A stretch of DNA of 64,000 nucleotides from Rhodospirillales bacterium (GTDB lineage Bacteria; Pseudomonadota; Alphaproteobacteria; Rhodospirillales; Defluviicoccaceae), in the NCBI GenBank assembly GCA_016712375.1, contig JADJRE010000002.1, positions 1 to 64,000 on the forward strand, given 5' to 3'. Position 1 is the stretch's first letter; each line of letters starts with the position of its first letter. A program made the translations under genes and the position numbers. Shown here piece by piece: positions 28,554 through 37,844 of the stretch. Under the pieces are notes generated by a model. The model was given only the letters and a program-made list of their open reading frames with translations. It was not told the origin of the DNA and searched no databases.

Positions 28554-29258
28554 TTATGGCGAATTCCCTGACGGCAGGCCGCGGTTGTCAACGCGGGGAT
28601 CTTTGAAGACGAACAAGGCTGGAGCAATGCCAGCATTGAAAACCGGAGCGTCCAGCGTCACGAGTGTTATGATGCCCTGCGCATCGGTTATCAACCACTG
28701 CTGAAGGGCGCCTGTTTGTTCATCGAAAACTAGCCGTATAGATCCTTCGTTTTCCCCCCCTGTCCGCGCCAGCCCTATGCGGATGGTGCCATCGTCCCGC
28801 TCAAACGTAGTCACCACGAGATCCTTGTCGGTCAAGGAAATGTGCTTCTGTAGCAGGATGCCCGCCGGCGTCGAGGCCAGCGGAATATAGCTCACCTGCT
28901 CCAGCTTGCGGTCGTAGTAGATGAGGAACGTTCCATCGGCTACGACCAGCACCGGAACCGGTGGTTTATATTCGACGCGCAACCGTCCGGGTCGCTCGAG
29001 GAACAGTTCGCCCTGCGCGCTCTCGCCATTCGAGGAGCTTTGGCGAAAGCGAGAGCGTACGGTATGGATGGAGTTCAGGCTCGCTTCGATACGCTGCAGT
29101 TGGCTGCGCGCCTCTTCGTCAAGTTGCAGCTGCGGGGAGATGGCCGCCGAAACGTTTCCGACGGCCAGCGTAAACGCCATCGCTGACCAAATCATCAACG
29201 CCCGCCACAGCCGGTAAAGCCCGCGACATCGCAAGCGTCGGATCACGGCATCTTTCAT
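28554..29258 (-). CDS. lolA: LolA-like outer-membrane lipoprotein carrier
   Basis: A periplasmic lipoprotein chaperone of 234 residues carrying lipoproteins from the LolCDE complex to the outer membrane. Following a long signal region with a hydrophobic core (LMIWSAMAFTLAVGNVSAA), the mature sequence has LQRIEASLNSIHTVRSRFRQ, GELFLERPGRLRVEYKPP, and GTFLIYYDRKLEQVSYIPLASTPAG, the usual order in alphaproteobacterial LolA. The ATG at the complement of 29256-29258 has no strong ribosome binding site, so a start further inside is possible. It lies downstream of ftsK, a common pairing. Confidence 0.9.
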   Translation of the reverse strand: MKDAVIRRLRCRGLYRLWRALMIWSAMAFTLAVGNVSAAISPQLQLDEEARSQLQRIEASLNSIHTVRSRFRQSSSNGESAQGELFLERPGRLRVEYKPPVPVLVVADGTFLIYYDRKLEQVSYIPLASTPAGILLQKHISLTDKDLVVTTFERDDGTIRIGLARTGGENEGSIRLVFDEQTGALQQWLITDAQGIITLVTLDAPVFNAGIAPALFVFKDPRVDNRGLPSGNSP

Positions 29259-29344
29259 TGGGAAGACACCTTTGCTTGGGCTCGGAAACGGCGATCGCCA
29301 AGCTAGCCCGGACGCGCGATGCCTTCGTTCACCAAGCCGCGACC

Positions 29345-31684
29345 TCAATTAGCGCGCTCGCCCTGCAATATCTCCCGGCGACCCACCCGATCGGCCTTGC
29401 TGACCAAACCCTCCGCCTCCATCCGCTCGACCAGCCGCGCTGCCCGGTTGTAGCCAATTTGCAGGCGCCTCTGCACGAAGCTGGTGGATGCCTTGCCGTC
29501 GCGCAACACCACTTCGACGGCCTCGCGGTAAAGTGCGGCACTTTCGCTGTCGTCCTCTTCGACCAGCGCGGACGCCGGCTCGTCTTCGTCTTCCGCCTCG
29601 GTGACGGCCTCGACGTATTGCGGTTCGCCCTGCGCCTTCAGCGCCTTGACGACCGCTTCCACCTCGCCGTCGGAAACAAAAGGGCCGTGCACCCTCGTCA
29701 CCCTTCCCCCTGGTGCCATGAACAGCATGTCGCCCTGCCCGAGCAACTGTTCTGCTCCCTGTTCGCCCAGGATCGTCCGGCTGTCGATCTTCGAGGTGAC
29801 CTGAAAGCTGATGCGGGTTGGAAAGTTGGCCTTGATCGTGCCGGTGATGACATCCACCGATGGCCGCTGCGTCGCCATGATCAGATGGATACCCGCGGCT
29901 CGCGCCATCTGCGACAGCCGCTGAACCGCAGCCTCAATGTCCTTGCCGGCGACCAGCATCAGGTCCGCCATCTCGTCGACGACGACAACGATCAGCGGCA
30001 GCGGCGCCAAATTCAGCTCCAGATCTTCGAAACGCGGTTTGCCGTCGTCGTCGAAGCCGGTCTGCACCCGCCGCTTCAGCGCCTCTCCCCTCGCTTTCGC
30101 CTCAGCGATGCGGGAGTTGAACCCGGCGATGTTGCGTACGCCGAGCTGCGACATCGAGCGGTAGCGCTCCTCCATCTCGCGCACCGTCCATTTCAGCGCG
30201 ACCACCGCCTTGCCTGGCTCGGTAACGACCGGCGCCAACAGATGCGGGATGCCATCGTAGACGGAGAGCTCCAGCATCTTCGGGTCAATCAGGATCAGCT
30301 TGCAGCTTTCAGGCGACAGCCGGTACAGCAGCGACAGGATCATCGCGTTGATGCCGACCGACTTGCCCGAACCGGTCGTTCCGGCAATCAGCAGATGCGG
30401 CATGCGCGCCAGGTCGACGATCACGGGCGTGCCGCCGATATCCTTGCCCAACGCCAGCATCAGCGATCCGCCAGCCCGTTCCAGAGCGTCCGAAGCCAGG
30501 AGCTCGCGCAACCCGACTGTTTCGCGCCGTGCGTTGGGCAACTCGATACCAATCGCATTGCGTCCCGAAACCACCGCCACCCGCGCCGAGACGGCGCTCA
30601 TCGAGCGGGCGATGTCGTCGGCTAGCGCGATCACCCGCGAGCTCTTCGTACCGGGCGCGGGTTCCAGCTCGTATAGAGTAATCACCGGGCCAGGGCGCAC
30701 CTTAATGATATCGCCGCGCACGCCGAAGTCGTCCAGAACGGTCTTCAGCATCATGGCGTTCTGCTCCAACGCCCCGCGGCCAATGGCATCGACAGCCGGC
30801 AGCGGTGTCGGCATGTGAAGCAGATCGAGCGGCGGCAGGCGGTAGCGCGCCGTCTCGAAGTCGAGGGCGCCCTGTGCTTCCTCGCCGGTCTTGCGGCCCG
30901 GCTTGAGCCTGCCCGGCTTTGGATCAACCAGGCTGGCTCGCGATGCGGCGACGGGCCGTGCTTCTCCCGGCGCCCCGTCCTCGATGACCGCCTTTTCAAA
31001 AGCCCGGCCGGATTGCCTTCGCAGAATGAATTCGCCCGCCCTTGTGGTGATGTTCCGGGTGCCGATCGCCCATTGCTTCAGCCTGAGCCAGCAGTCTCGC
31101 AATGTCTTCGCCAGCAGGCGCCAGTCTGCCAGCGATACTCCCATGCCAAATCCCAGCGCGAGCATGCCGGCGGCGAACGACACCAGTGCCATCGATGAGC
31201 GGCCGAGGAGCGACCCGCCGTCGATTAGCTTCGCCAAGACCTGCAAGGCGAGAACGCCAAAGGCGCCGCCTGAACCGGCGGCGATCGGCCAACCCGGCAA
31301 TGCCGGTACCGCCGCCAGCGCCGTGGCAAGCAGCACGATCGCAAGCAGCAGCGAAGCCGCCTGCAGGCCCAGGCGACGCATCGGCCGCCTGCCAAAGAGC
31401 CGCCAAGCCCAGCCGAGCAGCCCGAGCACGGGAACCAACGCCGCCCAGCCGAAACCGTGCAGGAGAAAGTCGGCGGTGAAGGCACCGGGCCGCCCGAACA
31501 GGTTCAACGTCGGCAGCCCGGTCGCATGGTTGAACGATGGATCGCCGGGATCGAAGCTGGCGAGAGCCAGAAACAGCGTCAGCCCGGCAACGAACAGCGC
31601 GCAGCCCCCGGCTTCAGCAACGCGGCGCTTAAAGTACGGGGCCGCTCCCGCGGGCAGTATCGCAAGCGTCCCGGCTCGGATCAT
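29345..31684 (-). CDS. ftsK: FtsK, septal DNA translocase
   Basis: A 779-residue DNA pump at the division septum. The N-terminal third holds about four membrane segments (for example CALFVAGLTLFLALASF and ASLLLAIVLLATALAAVP), a linker follows, and the motor domain has Walker A AGTTGSGKSVGIN near residue 434, Walker B LIVVVVDEMADLML and TQRPSVDVITGTIKANFPTRI. The C-terminal gamma winged helix (FVQRRLQIGYNRAARLVERMEAEGLV), which reads polarity sequences in DNA, is present. The ATG at the complement of 31682-31684 was chosen because the preceding in-frame codons overlap the end of the aminotransferase gene. Confidence 0.95.
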   Translation of the reverse strand: MIRAGTLAILPAGAAPYFKRRVAEAGGCALFVAGLTLFLALASFDPGDPSFNHATGLPTLNLFGRPGAFTADFLLHGFGWAALVPVLGLLGWAWRLFGRRPMRRLGLQAASLLLAIVLLATALAAVPALPGWPIAAGSGGAFGVLALQVLAKLIDGGSLLGRSSMALVSFAAGMLALGFGMGVSLADWRLLAKTLRDCWLRLKQWAIGTRNITTRAGEFILRRQSGRAFEKAVIEDGAPGEARPVAASRASLVDPKPGRLKPGRKTGEEAQGALDFETARYRLPPLDLLHMPTPLPAVDAIGRGALEQNAMMLKTVLDDFGVRGDIIKVRPGPVITLYELEPAPGTKSSRVIALADDIARSMSAVSARVAVVSGRNAIGIELPNARRETVGLRELLASDALERAGGSLMLALGKDIGGTPVIVDLARMPHLLIAGTTGSGKSVGINAMILSLLYRLSPESCKLILIDPKMLELSVYDGIPHLLAPVVTEPGKAVVALKWTVREMEERYRSMSQLGVRNIAGFNSRIAEAKARGEALKRRVQTGFDDDGKPRFEDLELNLAPLPLIVVVVDEMADLMLVAGKDIEAAVQRLSQMARAAGIHLIMATQRPSVDVITGTIKANFPTRISFQVTSKIDSRTILGEQGAEQLLGQGDMLFMAPGGRVTRVHGPFVSDGEVEAVVKALKAQGEPQYVEAVTEAEDEDEPASALVEEDDSESAALYREAVEVVLRDGKASTSFVQRRLQIGYNRAARLVERMEAEGLVSKADRVGRREILQGERAN

Positions 31685-31719
31685 GGCGGCGCTCGACTCG
31701 GGCGGTGGAAGACCGGCAT

Positions 31720-32910
31720 TTATAGGACGTTGAGAAGCCTTCTTAAAGCATCTTCGGTGCTGGCCACATCGTCGACCAGTGCAACCCGGATGTATTGTCC
31801 TCCTGGATTGCTGCCATCGGCGCAATTCCTGGAGAGATAGGCCCCAGGAAGGACTCGCAACGCGGCTTCGGCCCACAGCGCCCGCGCCGCAGCTTCACCG
31901 TCCCCCACCTTCAACCACAGGAAAAAGCCTCCAGCGGGCCGATAAAAGTCGAATCGCTCAGCGATCAGGCGCTCCGCCAGATCAATCTTGCTTCGGTAAA
32001 GGGCGCGATTTGTTTCGGCGTGCACATCGTCTTCCCACAACGCTGTCGACGCGGCCACCACCGGCAACGGCAACACCGCGCCCCCAAAAGCCCGCAACCG
32101 ACGGAAGGCCGCGATTATCCGGGCGTCGCCGGCAACGAAGCCGGACCGCAGGCCGGGCACGCTGGAGCGTTTTGACAGCGAGTGGAAGACGACCACGTTG
32201 TCAAGACTGCCGCCAAGCGCGGCGCAGGCGCCGAGGGCGCCTGGAGGTGGCTGCCAATCCCAGATGTCGGCGTAGCACTCGTCGACGCACAGCACGAAAT
32301 CGTGGACACGAGCGAGCGACACGGCATCCTTGAGCAGCTTCAGGGACGCCACCGCTCCTTGCGGATTGGCGGGCGAACAAAGATAGAGCAGCGCGGTTCG
32401 CGCGAGCGTCGCAGCGTCAATCGCGGCCAGATCAGGCAGAAAGCCCGTTCCGCTGGTCGCCGGCAGGAATAACGGCTTTGCATGGGCGAAGACGGCCGCA
32501 CCGAAATAGACCTGATAGAACGGGTTCGGCATCAGCACGACCGGCTGGGCACCGGCCTTTTGCAGCGGAACCGCCACTTGAGCGATCAGGAACAGCGCTT
32601 CGCGGGTGCCAGCCACGGGCAGTACGTGCTGATCAGGATCAACCAGCCCTTCCGGCAGGCTGTAGCGACGCCGCAGCCAGCCAGCGACGGCACGGCGAAA
32701 CTCGGGCGTGCCATCGACCGGCGGATAGCGGCCCCAATCGGCGACGTGCGCGGCCAGCGCGTCTGCGACGATCGACGGAGCTGGATGCCGCGGCTCGCCA
32801 ACCGACAGGATCAGCTGGCGCATGCTCTCGGGTGGCGCGAGGCCATCGAGCAGCGCCCGCAAGCGATCGAAGGGGTAGTCAGCGAGACGGTCGACGAGCG
32901 GGTTGAGCAT
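31720..32910 (-). CDS. Class I/II aminotransferase, DapC-like
   Basis: A 396-residue PLP-dependent aminotransferase. The best fit is the succinyldiaminopimelate aminotransferase (DapC) group of lysine/peptidoglycan synthesis: MLNPLVDRLADYPFDRLRALLDGLAPP start, ILSVGEPRHPAP, and GRYPPVDGTPEFRRAVAGWL. The PLP lysine is in VFHSLSKRSSVPGLRSGFVAGD near residue 235, and the aspartate in DECYADIW. The assignment to DapC rather than another fold-type I aminotransferase is by family resemblance. It precedes ftsK in the same direction with a 35-base gap. Confidence 0.87.
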   Translation of the reverse strand: MLNPLVDRLADYPFDRLRALLDGLAPPESMRQLILSVGEPRHPAPSIVADALAAHVADWGRYPPVDGTPEFRRAVAGWLRRRYSLPEGLVDPDQHVLPVAGTREALFLIAQVAVPLQKAGAQPVVLMPNPFYQVYFGAAVFAHAKPLFLPATSGTGFLPDLAAIDAATLARTALLYLCSPANPQGAVASLKLLKDAVSLARVHDFVLCVDECYADIWDWQPPPGALGACAALGGSLDNVVVFHSLSKRSSVPGLRSGFVAGDARIIAAFRRLRAFGGAVLPLPVVAASTALWEDDVHAETNRALYRSKIDLAERLIAERFDFYRPAGGFFLWLKVGDGEAAARALWAEAALRVLPGAYLSRNCADGSNPGGQYIRVALVDDVASTEDALRRLLNVL

Positions 32911-33105
32911 CGGGCGATGCTACTCGGCGGCGCAGCGCGGCTCAATCAGCGCGCCAACAAGGCTGGCGCGCGGCGGCGCCGTTGATGCCATTCATGCACA
33001 GGGCACGCACCAGCCATATCGATTTCAGCGTGATATCCACAGTTGCTTTTCTACCTATGATCGGCGACGGTGTCCTCTGAACTGGGCAGCCGTACGGGGA
33101 AAGCC

Positions 33106-33825
33106 GTGCCTCATATCAACAAGGATGCAGCGCAGCGCATCGTGACATTCCTGACCATTGCAGCGACTCTGAGTGCCTGCACGTCGCGTCCGGCACCCGT
33201 GCCACCACCACAGGCCGAAACTGTTCATCCCGTCGCCTTCGAACAGGCGGGGTTGTCCTGCCTGAGCCAGTCCCCCCAGGTTGTGGTCGCCCACTACCAG
33301 TCTGAGCCTGTTCCCATCCGATCAACCTGCGATACCCGTAGTCTGGACTATGTGGCTGCCGCCGGCGGCCTCGTCGGCGCGGTCATCGCTCTTGGAATCG
33401 CAGCCGGATGCCAAGGACCCGATGACGGAACATACGTGGATGCTTCGTCGGTGGTCCGAGATCGCTTCGTAGCAAACCTGACTCCTTCTGGTGCGCTGCC
33501 GAGTCTGCGATCGGCGCCCGCATGCCCGGCAAATGACAGTGTGGCCACGCTTAATCAAAGCTTCGGCCCACAACCAGTTATTGATTTCAAGACGGTGGCT
33601 TGGCGGAAGTTCGGAGGTGAGGGAAGAACATACGTACCTGCCATCGTGCGAGCACGACTTGTCGACACTGCAGCCGGCACCGTCCTGTGGGAGGAAGGCT
33701 GCGATTTTCAAATCGCTGCCGCGTCTAGCACCGAAGATGTATCGGCAGTGCAACGGGCTCTACAGCAAGCCGCCGGACTTTGCGCCGAACAATTCGCAGC
33801 TCGTCTCTCCGAGGGGCAGAGCTAA
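33106..33825 (+). CDS. Putative lipoprotein of unknown function
   Basis: I do not recognise the family. The N terminus from the GTG at 33106 is a lipoprotein signal (HINKDAAQRIVTFLTIAATLSAC, lipobox LSAC); a GTG at 33070 is also in frame, but GGGAAAG lies just before 33106. The mature protein has about 215 residues, six or so cysteines spread along it, a hydrophobic glycine-rich stretch AAAGGLVGAVIALGIAAG in the middle and a C-terminal part with VRARLVDTAAGTVLWEEGC. It is the only plus-strand gene in a long minus-strand region. A role at the outer membrane is all that can be inferred. Confidence 0.7.
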   Translation: MPHINKDAAQRIVTFLTIAATLSACTSRPAPVPPPQAETVHPVAFEQAGLSCLSQSPQVVVAHYQSEPVPIRSTCDTRSLDYVAAAGGLVGAVIALGIAAGCQGPDDGTYVDASSVVRDRFVANLTPSGALPSLRSAPACPANDSVATLNQSFGPQPVIDFKTVAWRKFGGEGRTYVPAIVRARLVDTAAGTVLWEEGCDFQIAAASSTEDVSAVQRALQQAAGLCAEQFAARLSEGQS

Positions 33826-33978
33826 ATCATCCGGAAGCGCTGTCGTGGTCTTGCGACCCAGCGACCCGCCAAGACTGACGCAGGGTAATGGCCAACTAAC
33901 TTGATCCATGAGGAAACGATCAGGTCTTGTTTGAGCCGACCTTCCGATGCGGTGATCCCGTCGCGGCCCGGCATGGCT

Positions 33979-34908
33979 TCAGCCGGAATCGCGTCCTGCG
34001 ATGGCTGATGCACTCGGCCGACGAAGGTAGTCCAATGGGTCTACCGCCTTTTTCCCTTTGCGCAGTTCGAAGTGTAGTTGCGGCTGATCGACGCCACCGG
34101 TTGATCCGACCCGGGCAATTGCCTGGCCCCGGCCAACACTGCTCCCGCGACGAACCAGCAATTCCTGATTATGCGCATATGCGGTGACCCAACCGCCTGG
34201 ATGCTTGATCAGCAACATGTTGCCGAAACCGCGCAGTTCATTCCCCGCGTAGGCAACGACCCCGTCGGCGGCAGCCCGCACCGCAGTACCGGCCGGCGCC
34301 GCAATATTGATGCCATCGTTGAAGCGGCCTCCTCCCTTGGCGCCGAAGTCGGAGATGATTCGGCCTTCTACGGGCCAGATGAAGGCTCCTGCGATGGCCG
34401 ATGGCGACGCAGGCGTCTCGATCGACCGTGGCGTCTGCGCCTCGCTCTGCCCGGGAGTGTCGAGATTGGGACGCGACACCGGCTTTCTTGGCGTGGCTTG
34501 ATTCGGCTCCGCCGTCACCACGGTCGATGGGAGAGATTTCTGATCGGGGATTGCCAGTCGCTGCCCTTCACAAAGGTCGAACGGCGGCGTCAGCTTATTC
34601 AGCGAAACCAGCGCGTAAGCGTCTACGCCATAGTGGCGGGCGATGGTGTATACGGTTTCCCCGGACCGCACCCGGTGGGTTCCGCTCTTGGGCGCTTCGG
34701 CCGAGGGTGACCGGCGACCAGTCGGAGAAGCGGAACGGGAACCGACCGTGGCACTCTGAGGCGCGGTTGGTGGGAGAGACGCGGTCCTTTGCGATCCGCT
34801 TGTCTCCAGCGTTGGTCCCATATCGGTGCATGAGCCGATCAGAAGCAACGCCAACATCAATGGCGTTGTCGCGGCAGACCGCGCGATGAGACTGACGCCC
34901 TTCGACAT
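33979..34908 (-). CDS. LysM and M23 peptidase domain lipoprotein (NlpD-like)
   Basis: A 309-residue envelope protein. The signal MSKGVSLIARSAATTPLMLALLLIGSC ends in a lipobox. A LysM peptidoglycan-binding domain (HRVRSGETVYTIARHYGVDAYALVSLNKL) follows, then a Pro/Ser-rich linker, and a C-terminal LytM/M23 domain with GGRFNDGINIAAPAGTAVRAAADG and QPQLHFELRKGKKAVDPL. The first metal-binding histidine of active M23 enzymes is replaced in FNDGINI (H-x3-D usually), so it is probably a catalytically dead amidase activator such as NlpD/EnvC. The order with pcm, surE and serS is conserved in proteobacteria. Confidence 0.9.
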   Translation of the reverse strand: MSKGVSLIARSAATTPLMLALLLIGSCTDMGPTLETSGSQRTASLPPTAPQSATVGSRSASPTGRRSPSAEAPKSGTHRVRSGETVYTIARHYGVDAYALVSLNKLTPPFDLCEGQRLAIPDQKSLPSTVVTAEPNQATPRKPVSRPNLDTPGQSEAQTPRSIETPASPSAIAGAFIWPVEGRIISDFGAKGGGRFNDGINIAAPAGTAVRAAADGVVAYAGNELRGFGNMLLIKHPGGWVTAYAHNQELLVRRGSSVGRGQAIARVGSTGGVDQPQLHFELRKGKKAVDPLDYLRRPSASAIAGRDSG

Positions 34909-34963
34909 GGCGCGGATTATGCTGCAGTGCCTGTTCGCCCGCAATCGTCGCCCCGCCTCAACC

Positions 34964-35602
34964 TCAACGTCGATTCGGGTCAGCGATCAATGGAACGAAG
35001 CGGATTGGCCCCAGATCTTCCGTCTCCAGACCTTCCGCGTCGCGGCGGACTCGTAGAAGTCGTGGATCGCCAACACCGTCGTCCACCGGAACCACCATCA
35101 ACCCGCCGGGAGCAAGTTGCTGTGCGAGCACCGGCGGAACATCCATGGCAGCGGCAGTGACGACAATACGCTCAAAGGGCGCCTGTTCAGGCCACCCGAG
35201 CGTGCCGTCTCCGACCTTCCAGGTTATGTTGCTCAATCCCAGTTGGTTAAATCGCTGCTCCGCTTCTTCCAACAGCTCGCGATGCCGTTCGATGGTGTAG
35301 ACGCGGCGGCAAAGCTTCGACAGCACCGCAGCGTGGTAGCCAGAGCCGGTGCCCACTTCCAGCACCTTGATGCGCTCGTTCAATTCAAGTGCCTGTGACA
35401 TCCTGCCGACGATGACTGGCGCGCTCAACGTCTGGTGACATCCAATCGGCAAGGCGGTGTTTTCGTAAGCCTGATCGAGGAACGCCTCAGGAACAAACAA
35501 CTCGCGCGGCAACCGCTCGATGACCGCGCATATCTTGGTGTCGGTGACGCCATGCCGGCGCAACTCCAGGATCAGCCGAATTTTTCGCGAATCGGAACTC
35601 AC
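34964..35602 (-). CDS. pcm: Protein-L-isoaspartate O-methyltransferase
   Basis: A 212-residue repair methyltransferase that marks damaged L-isoaspartyl residues for reconversion. Motif I VLEVGTGSGYHAAVLSKL binds S-adenosylmethionine near residue 82; LPREIFVP-like LPRELFVPEAFLDQAY and the post-I motif VYTIERHREL are present, as is the C-terminal LAPGGLMVVPV. The start is GTG, overlapping the surE stop by four bases (GTGA), which supports coupled translation as in many proteobacteria. Confidence 0.95.
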   Translation of the reverse strand: MSSDSRKIRLILELRRHGVTDTKICAVIERLPRELFVPEAFLDQAYENTALPIGCHQTLSAPVIVGRMSQALELNERIKVLEVGTGSGYHAAVLSKLCRRVYTIERHRELLEEAEQRFNQLGLSNITWKVGDGTLGWPEQAPFERIVVTAAAMDVPPVLAQQLAPGGLMVVPVDDGVGDPRLLRVRRDAEGLETEDLGPIRFVPLIADPNRR

Positions 35603-36381
35603 CTGAACAACGCCGCCAGCGCGCCCATGCTGGCCTTATGGGTCAACTCGAGGCAAAACGGCGTGATCGAGACGGCACCTGCATGCACCGCGGCAAGGTC
35701 TGTCCCGGCCAGGCCTTTGTCTTGCTGGCGCTCACCGGCGATCCAGAAATAAGGCTTGCCGCGTGGATCGACGCCCTCAATCATCGTGCCGCCGATCTTA
35801 TGCCGACCCTGCCGAGTAATCTCGATGCCAAGTACCTCGGCCGCCGAAACCGCCGGGATGTTGACATTGAGCAGGACACCCTTCGGCCATTCGAAATCCG
35901 AGAGCCGTCGTATCACCTCCTCGCACCATCGGTCCGCCGTCGCCCACGGCGCCTCGCCGCCGTCTGCATAGAGCTGGCTGAGCGCTACCGAGCGGATGCC
36001 GAGGAGCGTCCCCTCCATCGCCGCGGCGACGGTGCCGGAGTATGTCGCATCCTCGCCCAGGTTGCCGCCCCGGTTGATGCCCGAGAGCACCAGGTCCGGC
36101 GGACGGTCCTTCAGCACTTGGTGAATGGCGATCAGCACGCAGTCGGTGGGTGTGCCATCGACGGTGAAACGCCTGCGCCCAGCCGGCCGCAGGTAAAGCG
36201 GCCGGCGCATTGTCAGCGAGTGGCTGGCGGCACTCTGCTCGCTCTCCGGCGCCACCACCCAAACCTCCCGGAACAGTCGGCGTGCGACTTTTTCCAACAC
36301 CTTGAGGCCAGGTGCATGGATGCCGTCGTCGTTGGAAATCAGGACCCGGGCAGTGGCGGGATCAAGCGCTGGGTGGGCCAT
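35599..36381 (-). CDS. surE: SurE, 5'/3'-nucleotidase
   Basis: A 260-residue survival-protein nucleotidase. The metal site is [12 protein letters not shown] with the paired aspartates at residues 18-19; [36 protein letters not shown] and [30 protein letters not shown] follow in the normal order, the last with the metal-binding asparagine. The start overlaps the end of serS by 20 bases; a shorter start further in would remove only a few residues before RVLIS. It forms a cluster serS-surE-pcm-M23. Confidence 0.95.
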   Translation of the reverse strand: MAHPALDPATARVLISNDDGIHAPGLKVLEKVARRLFREVWVVAPESEQSAASHSLTMRRPLYLRPAGRRRFTVDGTPTDCVLIAIHQVLKDRPPDLVLSGINRGGNLGEDATYSGTVAAAMEGTLLGIRSVALSQLYADGGEAPWATADRWCEEVIRRLSDFEWPKGVLLNVNIPAVSAAEVLGIEITRQGRHKIGGTMIEGVDPRGKPYFWIAGERQQDKGLAGTDLAAVHAGAVSITPFCLELTHKASMGALAALFR

Positions 36382-37792
36382 GGCGCCCGATCACATCGAG
36401 GCCGCCCATGTATGGGCGCAGCACATCCGGCACGACGACCGAACCGTCGGCCTGCTGACAGTTCTCCAGCACGGCGATCAGCGTCCGGCCGACGGCGAGC
36501 CCGGAGCCGTTGAGCGTATGCACAAAACGGGTGTTCTTTTCGCCCTTCTTCCGGCAACGGGCGTTCATCCGCCGCGCCTGGAAGTCGCCGCAGTTGGAGC
36601 ACGAGGAGATTTCGCGGTAGCGGCCCTGGCCGGGCAGCCAGACTTCGATGTCGTAGGTCTTGCGGGCCGAGAAGCCCATGTCGCCGGTACACAGCAGAAC
36701 GACGCGGTAGGGCAGCCCCAGTCGTTTCAGCACCTCTTCGGCACAGGCGGTCATCCGCTCATGCTCGTCGTCCGACTGCTCGGGGCTGGTAATGCTCACC
36801 AATTCCACCTTGGTGAACTGATGCTGGCGGATCATCCCGCGCGTATCCTTGCCGGCGGCCCCGGCCTCGGCACGGAAGCACCAGGTCATCGCCGTCTGCC
36901 GCAACGGCAGCGCGTCTTCGGCGAGGATCTCGCCGGCGACGAGGTTGGTCAGCGGCACCTCGGCGGTGGGAATGAGCCAATAACGTATACCGACCCCCAA
37001 TCTGAATTCATCAGAGTCGATATAGTCGTAGAAATCACCCAATAATTCCTGGTTAACTTCTCGCCCCAACACGGATTGTTCAGATAGGTAATTATTTTTT
37101 TTATCTTCCGCTCGCTCTCGATCAATTGTCCACGCCGCAAACAAATCATCCTTGAATTTCGGTAGCTGTCCGGTGCCAAACACAGCTTCATCGCGAACGA
37201 GCGCCGGTGGGCTAATCTCGGTATAGCCAAACGATTCCGTGTGCAGGTCCAGCATGAAGTTGGCCAGCGCCCGCTCCAGCCGGGCGAGCGCACCGCGCAG
37301 CACGACGAAGCGCGCGCCTGACAATCTGGCGGCGCGATCGAAGTCCATCAGCGCGGTGATGCCGCCGATATCGAAGTGTTCTCTCGCCGCGAAGTCAAAG
37401 GTGCGCGGTTCTCCCCAGCGGCTTATCTCGATGTTGGCAGCCTCATCGCGACCGTCTGGCACGTCGGCCGCCGGGAGGTTAGGGATCACCGCCAGCGCGG
37501 TCTGCAGTTCGGCGTCGGCGCCGCCGGCGGCCGTCTCCAGCGCCGCCTGCTCATCCTTGCAGCGGGCGACCTCGGCGAGGATGTCCGCGGCGTCCTCGCC
37601 ACGGCCCTTGCGCCGACCAATCTCCTTCGATATCGCGTTGCGCCGCGCCTGCATCTCTTGCGCCGCACTCAGCGCGTCGCGGCGCGCCTGATCGAGTGCC
37701 AAGAGCCGCTGCGATTCGGCCGGCAGCCCACGCCGCGCCAGCCCGGCGTCAAATGCGTCGGCATTCTCCCGAATCCACTTGATGTCGAGCAC
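36362..37792 (-). CDS. serS: SerS, seryl-tRNA synthetase with an unusual internal insertion
   Basis: A class II seryl-tRNA synthetase. The N-terminal antiparallel coiled coil (residues about 25-105), motif 2 [24 protein letters not shown] and motif 3 [18 protein letters not shown] are intact. The protein has 476 residues, about 47 more than the usual length. The extra residues lie between [14 protein letters not shown] and [13 protein letters not shown], where other bacterial SerRS have five or six residues. The extra segment, coded at 36980-37138, is AT-rich and contains an imperfect palindrome, unlike the rest of the gene; it keeps the frame, so the enzyme is probably active with an exposed extra loop. 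Confidence 0.93.
   Translation of the reverse strand: MLDIKWIRENADAFDAGLARRGLPAESQRLLALDQARRDALSAAQEMQARRNAISKEIGRRKGRGEDAADILAEVARCKDEQAALETAAGGADAELQTALAVIPNLPAADVPDGRDEAANIEISRWGEPRTFDFAAREHFDIGGITALMDFDRAARLSGARFVVLRGALARLERALANFMLDLHTESFGYTEISPPALVRDEAVFGTGQLPKFKDDLFAAWTIDRERAEDKKNNYLSEQSVLGREVNQELLGDFYDYIDSDEFRLGVGIRYWLIPTAEVPLTNLVAGEILAEDALPLRQTAMTWCFRAEAGAAGKDTRGMIRQHQFTKVELVSITSPEQSDDEHERMTACAEEVLKRLGLPYRVVLLCTGDMGFSARKTYDIEVWLPGQGRYREISSCSNCGDFQARRMNARCRKKGEKNTRFVHTLNGSGLAVGRTLIAVLENCQQADGSVVVPDVLRPYMGGLDVIGRHGPPSA
36980..37138 (-). repeat. AT-rich palindromic in-frame insertion within serS
   Basis: About 159 bases of visibly AT-rich sequence sit in a GC-rich gene. It contains an imperfect inverted repeat, 37041-37057 against 37078-37096 (aataatt-cct...ttaac against the reverse complement with two small gaps), around a 20-base loop, and a second short palindrome around ctgatgaattcag near 37000. 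It has no stop in the serS frame and codes for a charged, hydrophilic stretch ([15 protein letters not shown]...[11 protein letters not shown]). This resembles in size and behaviour the Rickettsia palindromic elements that insert in frame into genes; homology to those is not shown. Confidence 0.6.
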
Positions 37793-37844
37793 GTGCGGCC
37801 AACTCCCGAAGCTGTCGTGGGCGTATAGGAACCCCCCGATTCGG

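Noticed and set aside
29258..30625. 455-codon plus-strand frame opposite ftsK
   Set aside because: Fully antisense to the ftsK motor domain; product is low-complexity and shadow-like.
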